A stretch of 45,748 bases of DNA, from contig JAJYSV010000035.1 in assembly GCA_021793405.1 (NCBI GenBank), positions 1 to 45,748 of the forward strand. The letters run 5' to 3'. Source of the stretch: Acidobacteriota bacterium. Lineage in GTDB: Bacteria > Acidobacteriota > Terriglobia > Terriglobales > Acidobacteriaceae. The translations under genes and the position numbers were made by a program. Each line of letters starts with the position of its first letter. Position 1 is the first letter of the stretch. Shown here piece by piece: positions 16,611 to 25,230 of this stretch. The notes below the pieces were generated by a model. That model had not been told where the DNA came from, did no database searches, and saw only the letters and a program-made list of their open reading frames with translations.

Positions 16611-18089
16611 TTGAAACGAATCCTCACCGTGCTGGCAACGGGATTTTTCCTGGCTGCGGCAACCCATGCCCAGACTCCGGATGCCCCGCTGCCGAATGCG
16701 CCTGTCGCGACAGCGGTCTATTCCACTCCGTCGCCGGCGGATTCAACTTCGCGCATGGTGGCGTGGAACACGTCTGGATCAGCCACCGAGAACGCGGCAG
16801 CCACACCCACGCCCGGCGAAGTGTCGCTCTACACCGTTGTCGATCTGGCATTGCGCAACAGCAAAACCGTCCGCATGGCGGAGGCAGATCAGCAACAAAC
16901 TTTGGCCGCCTGGATGCAGACGCGCGACATCTATATCCCAAACTTTTCGGTGGGCTCCGGCCTCGGGTACTCCTACGGCTTCCCTCTCGGCAACCCCACG
17001 CTTTTCAACGTCCAGTCGCAGTTCATGTTGTTCAGCTATTCGCAACGCGATTACATCCGGTCCGCCCACGCCGCAGCCAAGGCGGCCACGCTGAGCCTGA
17101 AAGATGTGCGCCGACAAGTTATTCTCGACGCCGCTGTGAATTATGTTGAGCTGAGCAAAACCCTAGATGAAATACAGGCGCTGCGGCAGGCCCTTGCGTA
17201 CACTGACACGTTGGTTGGGGTCGTCGAAGACCGCTTGAATGCCGGCCTGGAAAACAAGATGACCCTGACTCAGGCGCAGTTGACCCGCGCGCAAATTCAA
17301 CTCCGGAAAATCCGCCTGGAGGATCATGCGGATGAGTTGCGTCAGCATCTATCCGGCCTGACCGGTCTCGATGCGAATGGCATCACTCCATCTCCATCGT
17401 CGGTTCCGGCTTTGCCCGATCTGGATTTTCAGGGCCTCGTCTCGAAAGAAAACGAGTCGCCCGCCGTTCAGGCTGCGATTGCTACCGCCGATGCAAGAAT
17501 GTACAACGCATGGGGAGACGAAAAACAGAACAACCGCCCAAGCGTAATGGGCGTATTCCAATACAGCCGATTCTCCAGCTTCAACGGTTATCAAAACTAC
17601 TATCTTGCTTTTGAAGCGAACAATATCGCTCTCGGCGTCCAGGCGACATGGCCCCTTTTTGACCGGACCCTGAAAGATAAGGCGCAAGAATCGGCGGCGA
17701 TCGCAAGCCACGAACGTCAGCGGGCCGAACTTGCCAAAATTCAAAACGATGAGGGAAATCTTGCGCTGTGGCACAGTCTGCGCGAACTGGAAGCGCAGGA
17801 GCAAGTGGCCGATCTCCAGCAGCAGCTTGCACAGGACACTCTCGCCTCCATCGTGACGCGGATGAATCAAGGCGCGGCCAACGGACAGCCGGTCCCGCCC
17901 CAGCAGGCCGATCAATATCGTGTTGAGGAACGAACCCGCTTTGTGGGCCTGGAAGATGCTCAGTTCGACGTTACTCGCGTGAAACTCGATCTGCTAAGCG
18001 CCGTGGGAGGCCTGGAAGACTGGGCAAAACAGAGCGCGCAACCCGCAGCCGGCTCCGCCGAGGTTGAGTCTTCATCCTCATCTCATTGA
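16611..18089 (+). CDS. TolC-type outer membrane efflux protein
   Basis: This outer-membrane channel protein has 492 residues. The chosen start is TTG at 16611, preceded by AGGAG at 10 nt and immediately followed by a normal signal peptide (K-R-I-L-T-V-L-A-T-G-F-F, cleavage near A-T-H-A-Q). The in-frame ATG at 16560 would put 17 polar residues ahead of it. The mature protein has the two long helical repeats of the family: L-A-L-R-N-S-K-T-V near 75, Q-A-Q-L-T-R-A-Q near the middle, and A-x-x-E-R-Q-R-A-E-L-A-K-I in the second half. It would complete an export path with the adaptor encoded upstream. Confidence 0.85.
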   Translation: MKRILTVLATGFFLAAATHAQTPDAPLPNAPVATAVYSTPSPADSTSRMVAWNTSGSATENAAATPTPGEVSLYTVVDLALRNSKTVRMAEADQQQTLAAWMQTRDIYIPNFSVGSGLGYSYGFPLGNPTLFNVQSQFMLFSYSQRDYIRSAHAAAKAATLSLKDVRRQVILDAAVNYVELSKTLDEIQALRQALAYTDTLVGVVEDRLNAGLENKMTLTQAQLTRAQIQLRKIRLEDHADELRQHLSGLTGLDANGITPSPSSVPALPDLDFQGLVSKENESPAVQAAIATADARMYNAWGDEKQNNRPSVMGVFQYSRFSSFNGYQNYYLAFEANNIALGVQATWPLFDRTLKDKAQESAAIASHERQRAELAKIQNDEGNLALWHSLRELEAQEQVADLQQQLAQDTLASIVTRMNQGAANGQPVPPQQADQYRVEERTRFVGLEDAQFDVTRVKLDLLSAVGGLEDWAKQSAQPAAGSAEVESSSSSH

Positions 18090-18225
18090 GATCACAACAG
18101 CGTTGCCGCCAGACAGATCTCTTCAATCGCATCCGGATAGGAAAGACGACCAGAGGAACCCTGTCCGCCAGCCATCGGAAAACGGCACTGCTGGACCTTC
18201 AAGTGGTAAAATTAAGCTTGAATCT

Positions 18226-19701
18226 ATGCCTCTAAAGACAATTTTTCTTAACCCGCCCTCCTTTCAGAACTTTGATGGTGGCGCCAGTTCGCGCTGGCCC
18301 GCCACCCGCGAAATTGAATCCTACTGGTACCCTGTCTGGCTAGCATATCCAGCGGGCATGCTGGAAGGTTCGCGCCTGCTCGATGCCCCGCCGCACCATG
18401 TCACCGCGACGGAGACTATCGAAATCTGCAAGCAGTACGAGTTTCTGGTGCTCTTCACCAGCACTCCCGGCTGGCAGGGCGATCAAAAACTGGCGGAAGC
18501 CATCAAGGCAGCAAATCCCTCGATTCGCATCGCATTCGTCGGGCCGCCGGTCACGACATCGCCGGACCGCGCCCTGAACGAGTGCCCGGTGATCGACTTT
18601 GTTTGCCGCCGCGAATTTGATTTCTCAGTCGTCGAGTTTGCCAATGGCAAACCGCTGAATGAGATTCTCGGCATCAGCTACCGCAACAACGGCGAGATCG
18701 TGCACAATCCCGATCGCCCGCAGGTTGAAGACCTGGATGCCATGCCCTGGGTTACCGATGTCTACGCCCGCAACATGGACGTGACGAAATATAACGTTCC
18801 CTTCCTGCTGCATCCGTATGTGTCGCTCTACTCCACACGCGGCTGTCCGGCCCAATGCACATTTTGTCTCTGGCCCCAGACCCTCAGCGGGCACGCCTGG
18901 CGGAAGCGTTCGACCGATGATGTTGCCGCGGAAATGGCCCACGCGAAAGAACTTTTCCCGCACGTGAAAGAGTACTTCTTCGACGACGACACGTTCAATA
19001 TCCAAAAGGCGCGCACGGTCGAGTTGTGCGAGAAGCTAAAGCCTCTGAATCTCACATGGTCCTGCACCTCCCGCGTCACTACAGATCGCGAGACATTGAA
19101 GGCGATGCGTGAAGCCGGCTGCCGTTTGCTCATCGTGGGCTTCGAATCGGGCGATCCGCAGATTCTGAAGAACATCAAGAAAGGCGCCACGGTGGAACGC
19201 GCACGCGACTTTGCGCGCGATTGTCACGATCTCGGCCTGACCATCCACGGCGATTTCATTCTTGGCCTGCCCGGCGAAACCAAGGAGTCCATCCGCAACA
19301 CGATCAGTTTCGCCAAGTCGCTCGATGTCGAAACAATTCAGGTTTCCATTGCGCATGCGTATCCGGGAACAGAGTTTTATGACTACGCCAAATCGAACGG
19401 CTTCATCATCAACAACGGCGCCATGGTCGATGAAGAGGGTCATCAACTAGCCCACGTCGAATACCCCGGCCTGCCCACGGAATACATTCTGGAAATGGTG
19501 CATCGCTTTTATGACGAGTATTATTTCCGTCCCAAAGCGGCATGGCGCGTGGTCAGCAAGGCAATTGCGAATCGCGATCTGCCCCGCTTGTATGTGGAAG
19601 CGAAGGCCTTTCTGAAATTGCGCGCGCAACGCAACCGCGTGGTGGCAAAGAGCAAACGGGACAAGGCTGCGCTGGCGGCGACGCAACAAGTGGGAGCCTG
19701 A
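18226..19701 (+). CDS. hpnJ: Hopanoid radical SAM protein HpnJ
   Basis: This is a B12-binding-type radical SAM enzyme of 491 residues. The N-terminal half is a cobalamin-binding-like domain starting with the family-typical K-T-I-F-L-N-P-P-S-F-x-x-F-D-G-G-A. The 4Fe-4S cluster motif is C-P-A-Q-C-T-F-C (Cys207, 211, 214), followed by F-D-D-D-T-F and G-L-P-G-E-T. HpnJ is required for the cyclitol-ether head group, converting a glucosamine-type hopanoid to the cyclitol form. The ATG at 18226 is chosen; the 54 residues read upstream are low quality. It is on the plus strand, apart from the other hpn genes, 136 nt after the TolC-type gene, and ends in a strong terminator. HpnI and HpnK are not seen here. 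Confidence 0.88.
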   Translation: MPLKTIFLNPPSFQNFDGGASSRWPATREIESYWYPVWLAYPAGMLEGSRLLDAPPHHVTATETIEICKQYEFLVLFTSTPGWQGDQKLAEAIKAANPSIRIAFVGPPVTTSPDRALNECPVIDFVCRREFDFSVVEFANGKPLNEILGISYRNNGEIVHNPDRPQVEDLDAMPWVTDVYARNMDVTKYNVPFLLHPYVSLYSTRGCPAQCTFCLWPQTLSGHAWRKRSTDDVAAEMAHAKELFPHVKEYFFDDDTFNIQKARTVELCEKLKPLNLTWSCTSRVTTDRETLKAMREAGCRLLIVGFESGDPQILKNIKKGATVERARDFARDCHDLGLTIHGDFILGLPGETKESIRNTISFAKSLDVETIQVSIAHAYPGTEFYDYAKSNGFIINNGAMVDEEGHQLAHVEYPGLPTEYILEMVHRFYDEYYFRPKAAWRVVSKAIANRDLPRLYVEAKAFLKLRAQRNRVVAKSKRDKAALAATQQVGA

Positions 19702-19731
19702 GGGCTTCGCCAGTCGGGCTCGATTTCATCC

Positions 19732-19765
19732 ACGCGGTCAGCCCCGAAAAAGCTGACCGCGTTTT
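19732..19765 (+). terminator. Rho-independent terminator after hpnJ
   Basis: An 11-bp perfect stem (ACGCGGTCAGC, 19732-19742, with 19752-19762) encloses a 9-nt loop and is followed by TTTTCTTTG. It is a textbook intrinsic terminator 30 nt after the hpnJ stop, separating hpnJ from the DMT pair. Confidence 0.9.
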
Positions 19766-19843
19766 CTTTGGTAGCCAACAGCACTTGAGCCTAACCTGAA
19801 CCGCGGGTTGAGGATTTTCGCCATCGCATTCTCGCAATCCACC

Positions 19844-20308
19844 ATGACGTTTCGCCGCTATTTGATCCTGGGCGCTGTGATGCTCTGCGCATCGGTGGGC
19901 GACACATTCTTGAGTGCCGGTATGAAGCAGGTTGGACCCGTGTCCCTGCATCATCTGCTCACCCTCTTGGTTGCCCTGAAAAATCCATGGGTTTTTAGCG
20001 GCATACTTTTTCTCGTTGTGTTTTTTGCCGCTTATTTGACAGCGCTCTCCTGGGCCGACCTGACATTTGTTCTCCCCGCCACTGGTTTTGGCTACGTCAT
20101 CATTGCGCTGCTGTCGAAGTACTGGCTGCAGGAAACTATTTCACCTGCGCGATGGATCGGCATTCTGCTCATTACCCTGGGAGTCGGTTTCGTCACGCAA
20201 GGCCCCTCCTACACGAATCACACCCATCCGGATCCGCGCGAGGCGGTCGCGGTTCCTGCCGGTACCGGCGAACGTACCGCAACACAGAAAAATGGGCGTT
20301 CGGCATGA
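19844..20308 (+). CDS. Half-size DMT/SMR-like membrane protein, first of a pair
   Basis: This 154-residue protein has four predicted helices (about 5-25, 40-62, 64-86, 93-112) and a 35-residue polar tail. Topology and length match SMR/EamA half-transporters, including the lipid flippase pair ArnE/ArnF. An acidic residue sits in the first helix (S-V-G-D20), where SMR proteins carry their key Glu. The motif A-L-S-W-A-D precedes helix 3, and E-T-I-S-P-A-R-W-I-G-I precedes helix 4, as in EamA domains. The chosen start is the ATG; a TTG at 19808 would add 12 residues. Its stop overlaps the next start by 4 nt, which suggests a heterodimer. Substrate unknown. Confidence 0.7.
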   Translation: MTFRRYLILGAVMLCASVGDTFLSAGMKQVGPVSLHHLLTLLVALKNPWVFSGILFLVVFFAAYLTALSWADLTFVLPATGFGYVIIALLSKYWLQETISPARWIGILLITLGVGFVTQGPSYTNHTHPDPREAVAVPAGTGERTATQKNGRSA

Positions 20309-20694
20309 ATCTCTCTGGGGAAGCTTCAGTCTGGGCGATGATTGGCGTGATCGTGCTGCTGGCTACGACAGGCGATGTCCTGATTGCCGGGGCCATGCGT
20401 CAAATCGGAGATTTTGACGTAATCCGCAGCCATTCCGGCCTTAAGGGAGCCATCCTGGCCGTATTGCGCAATGCGCGGTTTTTTTTCGGCGTACTCTGCA
20501 TGGCTCTCAGTTTCTTCTCGCTCCTGTTCGCGCTCAGTTGGGCGGACGTCAGCTTGGTCGCTCCCGCATCGGCGGCTCTCACATTCATCACGAACGCCTT
20601 CGCGGCGAAATGGATATTGAAAGAGAATGTGGACGGTCGTCGGTGGCTCGCGGCGGTATGTGTGTGTACCGGCGTATTTTTTCTAAGCCGTTAG
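20305..20694 (+). CDS. Half-size DMT/SMR-like membrane protein, second of a pair
   Basis: This 129-residue, four-helix protein is paralogous to its upstream neighbour: both have T/V-G-D in helix 1 (Asp24 here), then G-A/M-M-x-Q-I/V-G, A-L-S-W-A-D before helix 3, and R-W-L/I-x-x before helix 4. It lacks the polar tail of the first protein. The ATGA overlap (20305-20308) indicates coupled translation. Small paired DMT proteins usually work as antiparallel or heterodimeric carriers. Placement between hpnJ and hpnE suggests a hopanoid or lipid-linked substrate, but that is inference. It converges on hpnE with only 14 nt between the stops. Confidence 0.7.
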   Translation: MNLSGEASVWAMIGVIVLLATTGDVLIAGAMRQIGDFDVIRSHSGLKGAILAVLRNARFFFGVLCMALSFFSLLFALSWADVSLVAPASAALTFITNAFAAKWILKENVDGRRWLAAVCVCTGVFFLSR

Positions 20695-20710
20695 AAGAAT
20701 CGGATTCTTC
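20694..20710. terminator. Small palindrome between convergent stops
   Basis: GAAGAATC and its exact complement are separated by one base, exactly between the stop of the second DMT gene and the stop of hpnE. There is no T-run and no room for a loop without opening inner pairs, so its use as a bidirectional terminator is uncertain. Confidence 0.3.
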
Positions 20711-22163
20711 ACGGGAATAGCCGCATCAGCCCCTTGGCGGGCAAATCTGGTTGCAGATATTTCTGCGGGCGTCCGGACGCTTGCGTCAAAGCCTCCGCCG
20801 CTAGATAGCCGCTACGCACCGCACCCTCCATGGTCGAAGGCCAGCGGGTGTTAGTCCAGTCCCCTGCTAAGAAAAGTTGCGGCCACGCAGTGGTTGGCCC
20901 CGGCCGGTACGCATCGATCCCAGGCGTGACGGAAAACGTTGCCCGCACCTCTTTGACGACCGCAGCCTTGACCAGCTTCGCCTCTCGCACCACTGGAAAG
21001 AATTCTGCCAGCTCCCGCAATGCCAGATCGAGTATCTCCTGACGTGACTTTGTCACCAGCGACTTGGACGCGCTCACCACCAGCTCCAGATAACTTCCTG
21101 AACCCTCCGCGCGTCGCTGCGGCTGCAACAGAGATTTGTTGTACATCCATTGGATCGTGGTGTCGAGCAGAACCGCATGTTCCAGTTCCGTAATAGTGCG
21201 ATCGAACCAGAGATGAATGCCCGTAATCGGCGAATGCTGAAAGTGTTCTAGTTGCCCGGCGAGCTTTTCTTTCGCGCCATCTGTCCGCGCCGGTAATTGC
21301 GGCAACAGTTTCCGCACGGACTCAAACGGAACCGCCAGCACCACGGCGTCCGCCTCGATGCTTCCACCTTCATATTGAATTAGCCAACGGCGACTTTGGT
21401 CGTCATATTCAAAGCCGCCAACGCCTGCACGCAAGCGTACTTCGCCGCCATGAGATTCGATAAATCCGAGCGTATGCCCATACAGTTCGCTCAGCGGAAT
21501 GGTTGGCACTCCCATCCACCCGGCCTGTGCTGACTGCATAAACGATGTGCGGAATACCATCCCCGCATACTGCACCGATATACGATCCAGGTCCTCATTC
21601 AGGGCACTGACCAGTACGGGATTCCAGAAGTGATCGATGGCGCGCCGTGTTTGCCCATGCCGAGCCAGCCAGTGTGCGAAATTCTCTCCGTCATCTGCGG
21701 GCACGCCTCGCAGGAAGGCAATCATTCCGCGGCTAACGGCAAGTTTGTCCGCCATCGACAGTGCAGAAGCGCGAAGAAAGGAAACTGCAGTATGCAGCGG
21801 TGCCGGCAAGAATTGTGGACGCAGCACACTCCGCCGGCCGCCCGGCTCAAGAAATGTAATTTGATCGAACCAGCGAATCTCGTCGGCAACCCCCAGTTGA
21901 CGATAGAAGGCGATGAGGTTGGTGCAGCAGCCCAGAAGTACATGCTGGCAGTTATCGACGACTTCTCCGGTGCCGGGATGTTCATAGGAAGATGCGCGTC
22001 CGCCGACATATGGTCGCCGCTCGACAAGGTGAACGCGATACCCGGATTCCACCAGCGCGCATGCGGCCGACAAGCCGGCAAGACCGCCGCCGACCACAGC
22101 AACATCGCGAATCTTCGGGGAGCGGTTTCGATCATCCGTGTCGAATTGGGCCGGAGTCATCAC
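20709..22163 (-). CDS. hpnE: Hydroxysqualene dehydroxylase HpnE
   Basis: This FAD enzyme of the amine-oxidase/phytoene-desaturase family converts hydroxysqualene to squalene, the last of the three Hpn squalene steps. The dinucleotide-binding motif V-A-V-V-G-G-G-L-A-G-L-S-A-A starts near residue 21, and E-R-R-P-Y-V-G-G-R-A-S-S follows. The C-terminal FAD contact is L-F-L-A-G-D-W-T-N-T-R-W-P-S-T-M-E-G-A-V-R-S-G. At 484 residues the length fits the family. It is the last gene of the minus-strand hopanoid run, 16 nt after hpnD. Confidence 0.92.
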   Translation of the reverse strand: MMTPAQFDTDDRNRSPKIRDVAVVGGGLAGLSAACALVESGYRVHLVERRPYVGGRASSYEHPGTGEVVDNCQHVLLGCCTNLIAFYRQLGVADEIRWFDQITFLEPGGRRSVLRPQFLPAPLHTAVSFLRASALSMADKLAVSRGMIAFLRGVPADDGENFAHWLARHGQTRRAIDHFWNPVLVSALNEDLDRISVQYAGMVFRTSFMQSAQAGWMGVPTIPLSELYGHTLGFIESHGGEVRLRAGVGGFEYDDQSRRWLIQYEGGSIEADAVVLAVPFESVRKLLPQLPARTDGAKEKLAGQLEHFQHSPITGIHLWFDRTITELEHAVLLDTTIQWMYNKSLLQPQRRAEGSGSYLELVVSASKSLVTKSRQEILDLALRELAEFFPVVREAKLVKAAVVKEVRATFSVTPGIDAYRPGPTTAWPQLFLAGDWTNTRWPSTMEGAVRSGYLAAEALTQASGRPQKYLQPDLPAKGLMRLFP

Positions 22164-22179
22164 AAATATGTGCGATCTT

Positions 22180-23127
22180 TTAACTCGCCTGTGCGCTGCG
22201 CAAGCGAAACGCCATCCACAATCCGCGCAATAGAATCCATATCTTCTCCATCGTCGGCACCTTCACTTTCGACGAGAACACCTGGTACTGTTGACTCTCG
22301 ATGCGCTGCAACAAGCGACTGTAAATTGTGACCAGCACCCACAGCGCCGCCCGGCTGTCCGCGGAGATGAGCGGCAACAGACTCTCCGCCGCCGTGTAAT
22401 ACTGGCGCGCGCGCGACGCTTCCAGTTCCATCAATGCGCGTTCATCCTGTGTCAGGGGTCGATTGCCGCGAATCGAAGATAGTTCCTCCACGGTAACGTG
22501 ATGGCGTTCCAGATCGTCGAGCGGAAGATAGATCCTGCCCCGTTCCGCATCCTCGCGCACATCGCGCAAAATATTCGTCAACTGAAATGCAATTCCCGTT
22601 TGCTCCGCCAATTGCTCCGCGCGCGGATCGCTGTAGCCGAAGATGCGAATGCAAACCAGGCCCACGACAGAGGCAACGAAATAGCAATATCGATACATAT
22701 CTTCGAAGGTTTGATAGGTTGCAAGTTGGCTGTTCACGGATGCCCCCGTGGCGGACTGGCCGTCATGTTCCGGCAGAGCAGTCAAATCCATCATGGTTCC
22801 CCGCACCAGTTGATCGAGCAGTTCCGTGGAAATGCTGAAGCGTTGTTGCGTATCGCGCAAGGCGACAAAAACAGGATTGTCCGTGGACCCACCTGCCGCC
22901 GCGCGATGCCATTCTTCCAGCCACAGCTGCATCGCTTGGAGTCGCTCTTCGCCGGGCAATCGCTCATCGTCCGCCAGGTCGTCCGCATGGCGCATAAAGG
23001 CATAGACGGCGCACATGGCAGCACGCTTCGGCTTCGGCAACACGCGAAAAGCATAGTAGAAGTTTTTTGCCTCGCGGCGCGCGATGGCCTCGCAGGCCGC
23101 ATACGCTTGTTCAACGGAAGAACTCAC
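22180..23127 (-). CDS. hpnD: Presqualene diphosphate synthase HpnD
   Basis: This trans-isoprenyl diphosphate synthase-like enzyme joins two farnesyl diphosphates to presqualene diphosphate. Both Asp-rich motifs are present: H-A-D-D-L-A-D-D (Asp49, 50, 53) and N-I-L-R-D-V-R-E-D in the second half, followed by G-R-I-Y-L-P. The 315 residues fit the family. Its start overlaps the hpnC stop (ATGA, 23124-23127), and hpnE follows by 16 nt. HpnD is told from HpnC by its order and by the closer match to phytoene/squalene synthases (R-x-L-P-K-P-K-R-A-A-M). Confidence 0.92.
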   Translation of the reverse strand: MSSSVEQAYAACEAIARREAKNFYYAFRVLPKPKRAAMCAVYAFMRHADDLADDERLPGEERLQAMQLWLEEWHRAAAGGSTDNPVFVALRDTQQRFSISTELLDQLVRGTMMDLTALPEHDGQSATGASVNSQLATYQTFEDMYRYCYFVASVVGLVCIRIFGYSDPRAEQLAEQTGIAFQLTNILRDVREDAERGRIYLPLDDLERHHVTVEELSSIRGNRPLTQDERALMELEASRARQYYTAAESLLPLISADSRAALWVLVTIYSRLLQRIESQQYQVFSSKVKVPTMEKIWILLRGLWMAFRLRSAQAS

Positions 23128-24095
23128 GCAGCCTGCCTCGCGGTGAGTTTGGCTGCAAACGCGCGCAACAGCAATGCAGCCTTGCGCGGCTTCGAGATGA
23201 CCGGTCGAGAGCGCAGCACGTCGTAGTTCTGGCTTGCGATGGCGCGCAGAATCTCCTGGCCGCCGCTGCTGAACAATTGCAGATCGACGGCGAGTTCTCG
23301 GTCGACCCGATCGAGCAAGGGCAGCCCCTGGACAAACAGTTGTTGCGCATACGCAACCTCGTATTCCATCAGATTGCGAAATTCCGGAGTGAAGCGCTGG
23401 TCATGAATTTGCTGCTCAGTCACGCCGAATCGTTCCATATCGACCAGCGGCAGGTAGATGCGGTTGCGACGCCGATCGTCTTCCCGCACATCCTGCCAGA
23501 AGTTGGCGAGTTGAAGCGCAGTGCAGGTGAAATCCGACAGCGGAAACAACTCCGGTTCGCGATACCCGCAGGCATACAGAACCAGGTGCCCAACCGGGTT
23601 CGCAGAGTTGCGGCAATAGCCGAATAGATCCTCCATGGTCCGATAGCGAGCGACGGTCTGATCCTGACGAAATGCAACCAGCAACGCGGCGAAAGGCTCT
23701 TTGGGAATATTGCAGACACGAATGGTCTCCGCCAGCGCCACGAAGACAGGGTGACGCGTCATTCCGCGATAGCAGGCGTCGAGTTCCCGATTCCAAAAAT
23801 CCAGCAGCGCCAGCGACTGCTGCGGATTTCCCACTTCATCTCCCAAGTCATCGGAGATGCGGCAGTAGGCGTAGATACTTTGAAAATGCGGACGCAGCCG
23901 CTTCGGCAAGAACCACGTGGCCACATGAAAATTCTCATAGTGAGACTCGGCCAATTCACGACAGAATCTCTGCGCCTCCGTCAGACTCGGCGCATGCTCG
24001 GGCATCCGGTATTGCGCCGGAAGTTTTTCCCACGCCGCTGCCAATATCTCTTCGATATTTCTGTTTGGCGCCGTAGGTGGGCCACTAACGCTCAT
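23124..24095 (-). CDS. hpnC: Hydroxysqualene synthase HpnC
   Basis: It converts presqualene diphosphate to hydroxysqualene. The 323-residue product has D-D-L-G-D-E (Asp82, 83, 86) and W-Q-D-V-R-E-D-D, the metal-diphosphate sites of the squalene/phytoene synthase family. H-Y-E-N-F-H-V-A-T-W-F-L-P-K-R is typical of HpnC. The ATG at 24095 has an AGGG site 6 nt upstream; an upstream TTG at 24122 is less likely. The start lies inside the end of the preceding dehydrogenase gene (11-nt overlap), and the stop overlaps hpnD, so the genes are tightly coupled. Confidence 0.92.
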   Translation of the reverse strand: MSVSGPPTAPNRNIEEILAAAWEKLPAQYRMPEHAPSLTEAQRFCRELAESHYENFHVATWFLPKRLRPHFQSIYAYCRISDDLGDEVGNPQQSLALLDFWNRELDACYRGMTRHPVFVALAETIRVCNIPKEPFAALLVAFRQDQTVARYRTMEDLFGYCRNSANPVGHLVLYACGYREPELFPLSDFTCTALQLANFWQDVREDDRRRNRIYLPLVDMERFGVTEQQIHDQRFTPEFRNLMEYEVAYAQQLFVQGLPLLDRVDRELAVDLQLFSSGGQEILRAIASQNYDVLRSRPVISKPRKAALLLRAFAAKLTARQAA

Positions 24096-25149
24096 GTGGA
24101 CCCTCGCCGGGGTGTATCGCAATTTTGATGTCTTCGGCGTGGCGCATCAGCCGCCGGAACACCGGAACCAGTTCTTCCAGCGGCGCTCCGCCTGTCAGAA
24201 ATTTATTGCTCTGGAAGCGGCCGCTGGCGATCCACTCGAACGCGCGGCGGCATACCGACGGCCGATGATGAAAGCTCGCCCGCAAGGTGAGATTGTTGTA
24301 ATGCAGGCGATTGGTATCGAGTTCCACTTTGGTGCCGGCCGCGCAACCGCCGAAAAAATTGACTACACCGCCTTTGCGTACCATTTCCACGGCCCACTGC
24401 CAGGTCATCGGCAACGCCACGGCTTCGATTACTACATCCGCGCCCCGTCCCTGCGGCGTCAGCGCTCGCACTGCGGCGACCACGTCCTCTGTGGCTGTGG
24501 TCTGGACGACCTGGCGGGCCCCGAAAGAGCGCGCCAACTCGACCTGCTCGGCATGTTTTACCACCGCGATCACATCGATATTCGTCAGCGATGCCATGTG
24601 AATAAACATCAGTCCTATCGCACCAGCGCCAATCACTACCATCTGGTCTTTTGGCCGAGCGGCAGTCTCATCCATGCCCTGCAGCACGCAGGCAAGCGGC
24701 TCTGTCATGGCGGCATGGTCGAGCGGCACATTCGGAGGAACAAGCAGGGTATTCCTGGCGACGATACGCGCGGGGATGCGCATGTACTCTGCATAGGCGC
24801 CGTTGTTGAACAGAAGATCGTCGCAGAGGTTTTCCTGTTCGCGCCGGCAAAAATAACATTCCCCGCACGGCGCCGAATTGATGGCGACAACGCGATCCCC
24901 ATTCCTGAACGTCGTGACTCCAACGCCCACATGTGAAACGACCCCGGCCATTTCATGCCCGAAAGGAACGGGCGGCCGCAACATTTTCTTGTGATAGCCG
25001 CGACGAAATACCTTCAAGTCGGTCCCGCAAGTAAGGGCGGCGGCAACACGCACAACAATCTCCCCAGGACCGGCTTGGGGCACGGGCAGTCGTACAATCC
25101 GCACATCTTCTTTGCCGTACAAGACGGCCGCGTTCATTTCATCAGCCAT
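24085..25149 (-). CDS. Zinc-dependent MDR dehydrogenase (second of two)
   Basis: This medium-chain alcohol/polyol dehydrogenase-type enzyme has 354 residues. Catalytic zinc ligands are Cys41 (T-C-G-T-D) and His65-Glu66 (G-H-E). The structural zinc site is Cys95, 98, 101 and 109. The nucleotide-binding fold starts at V-I-G-A-G-A-I-G in the middle. Its 3' end overlaps the hpnC start by 11 nt, so it is translated as part of the hopanoid operon. It is only a distant paralogue of the dehydrogenase encoded upstream. Likely roles, by inference: reduction of ribosylhopane to bacteriohopanetetrol, or oxidation/reduction of the sugar-like head group. A housekeeping sorbitol/threonine-type role cannot be excluded. 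Confidence 0.85.
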   Translation of the reverse strand: MADEMNAAVLYGKEDVRIVRLPVPQAGPGEIVVRVAAALTCGTDLKVFRRGYHKKMLRPPVPFGHEMAGVVSHVGVGVTTFRNGDRVVAINSAPCGECYFCRREQENLCDDLLFNNGAYAEYMRIPARIVARNTLLVPPNVPLDHAAMTEPLACVLQGMDETAARPKDQMVVIGAGAIGLMFIHMASLTNIDVIAVVKHAEQVELARSFGARQVVQTTATEDVVAAVRALTPQGRGADVVIEAVALPMTWQWAVEMVRKGGVVNFFGGCAAGTKVELDTNRLHYNNLTLRASFHHRPSVCRRAFEWIASGRFQSNKFLTGGAPLEELVPVFRRLMRHAEDIKIAIHPGEGPHER

Positions 25150-25230
25150 AAAAGTCTTTTGCGAACTCTATCGTTATTCGATTCGAAACGTATTTTTGTT
25201 CCTGTTCGATTGAAAGGAAACGTGAGACAG

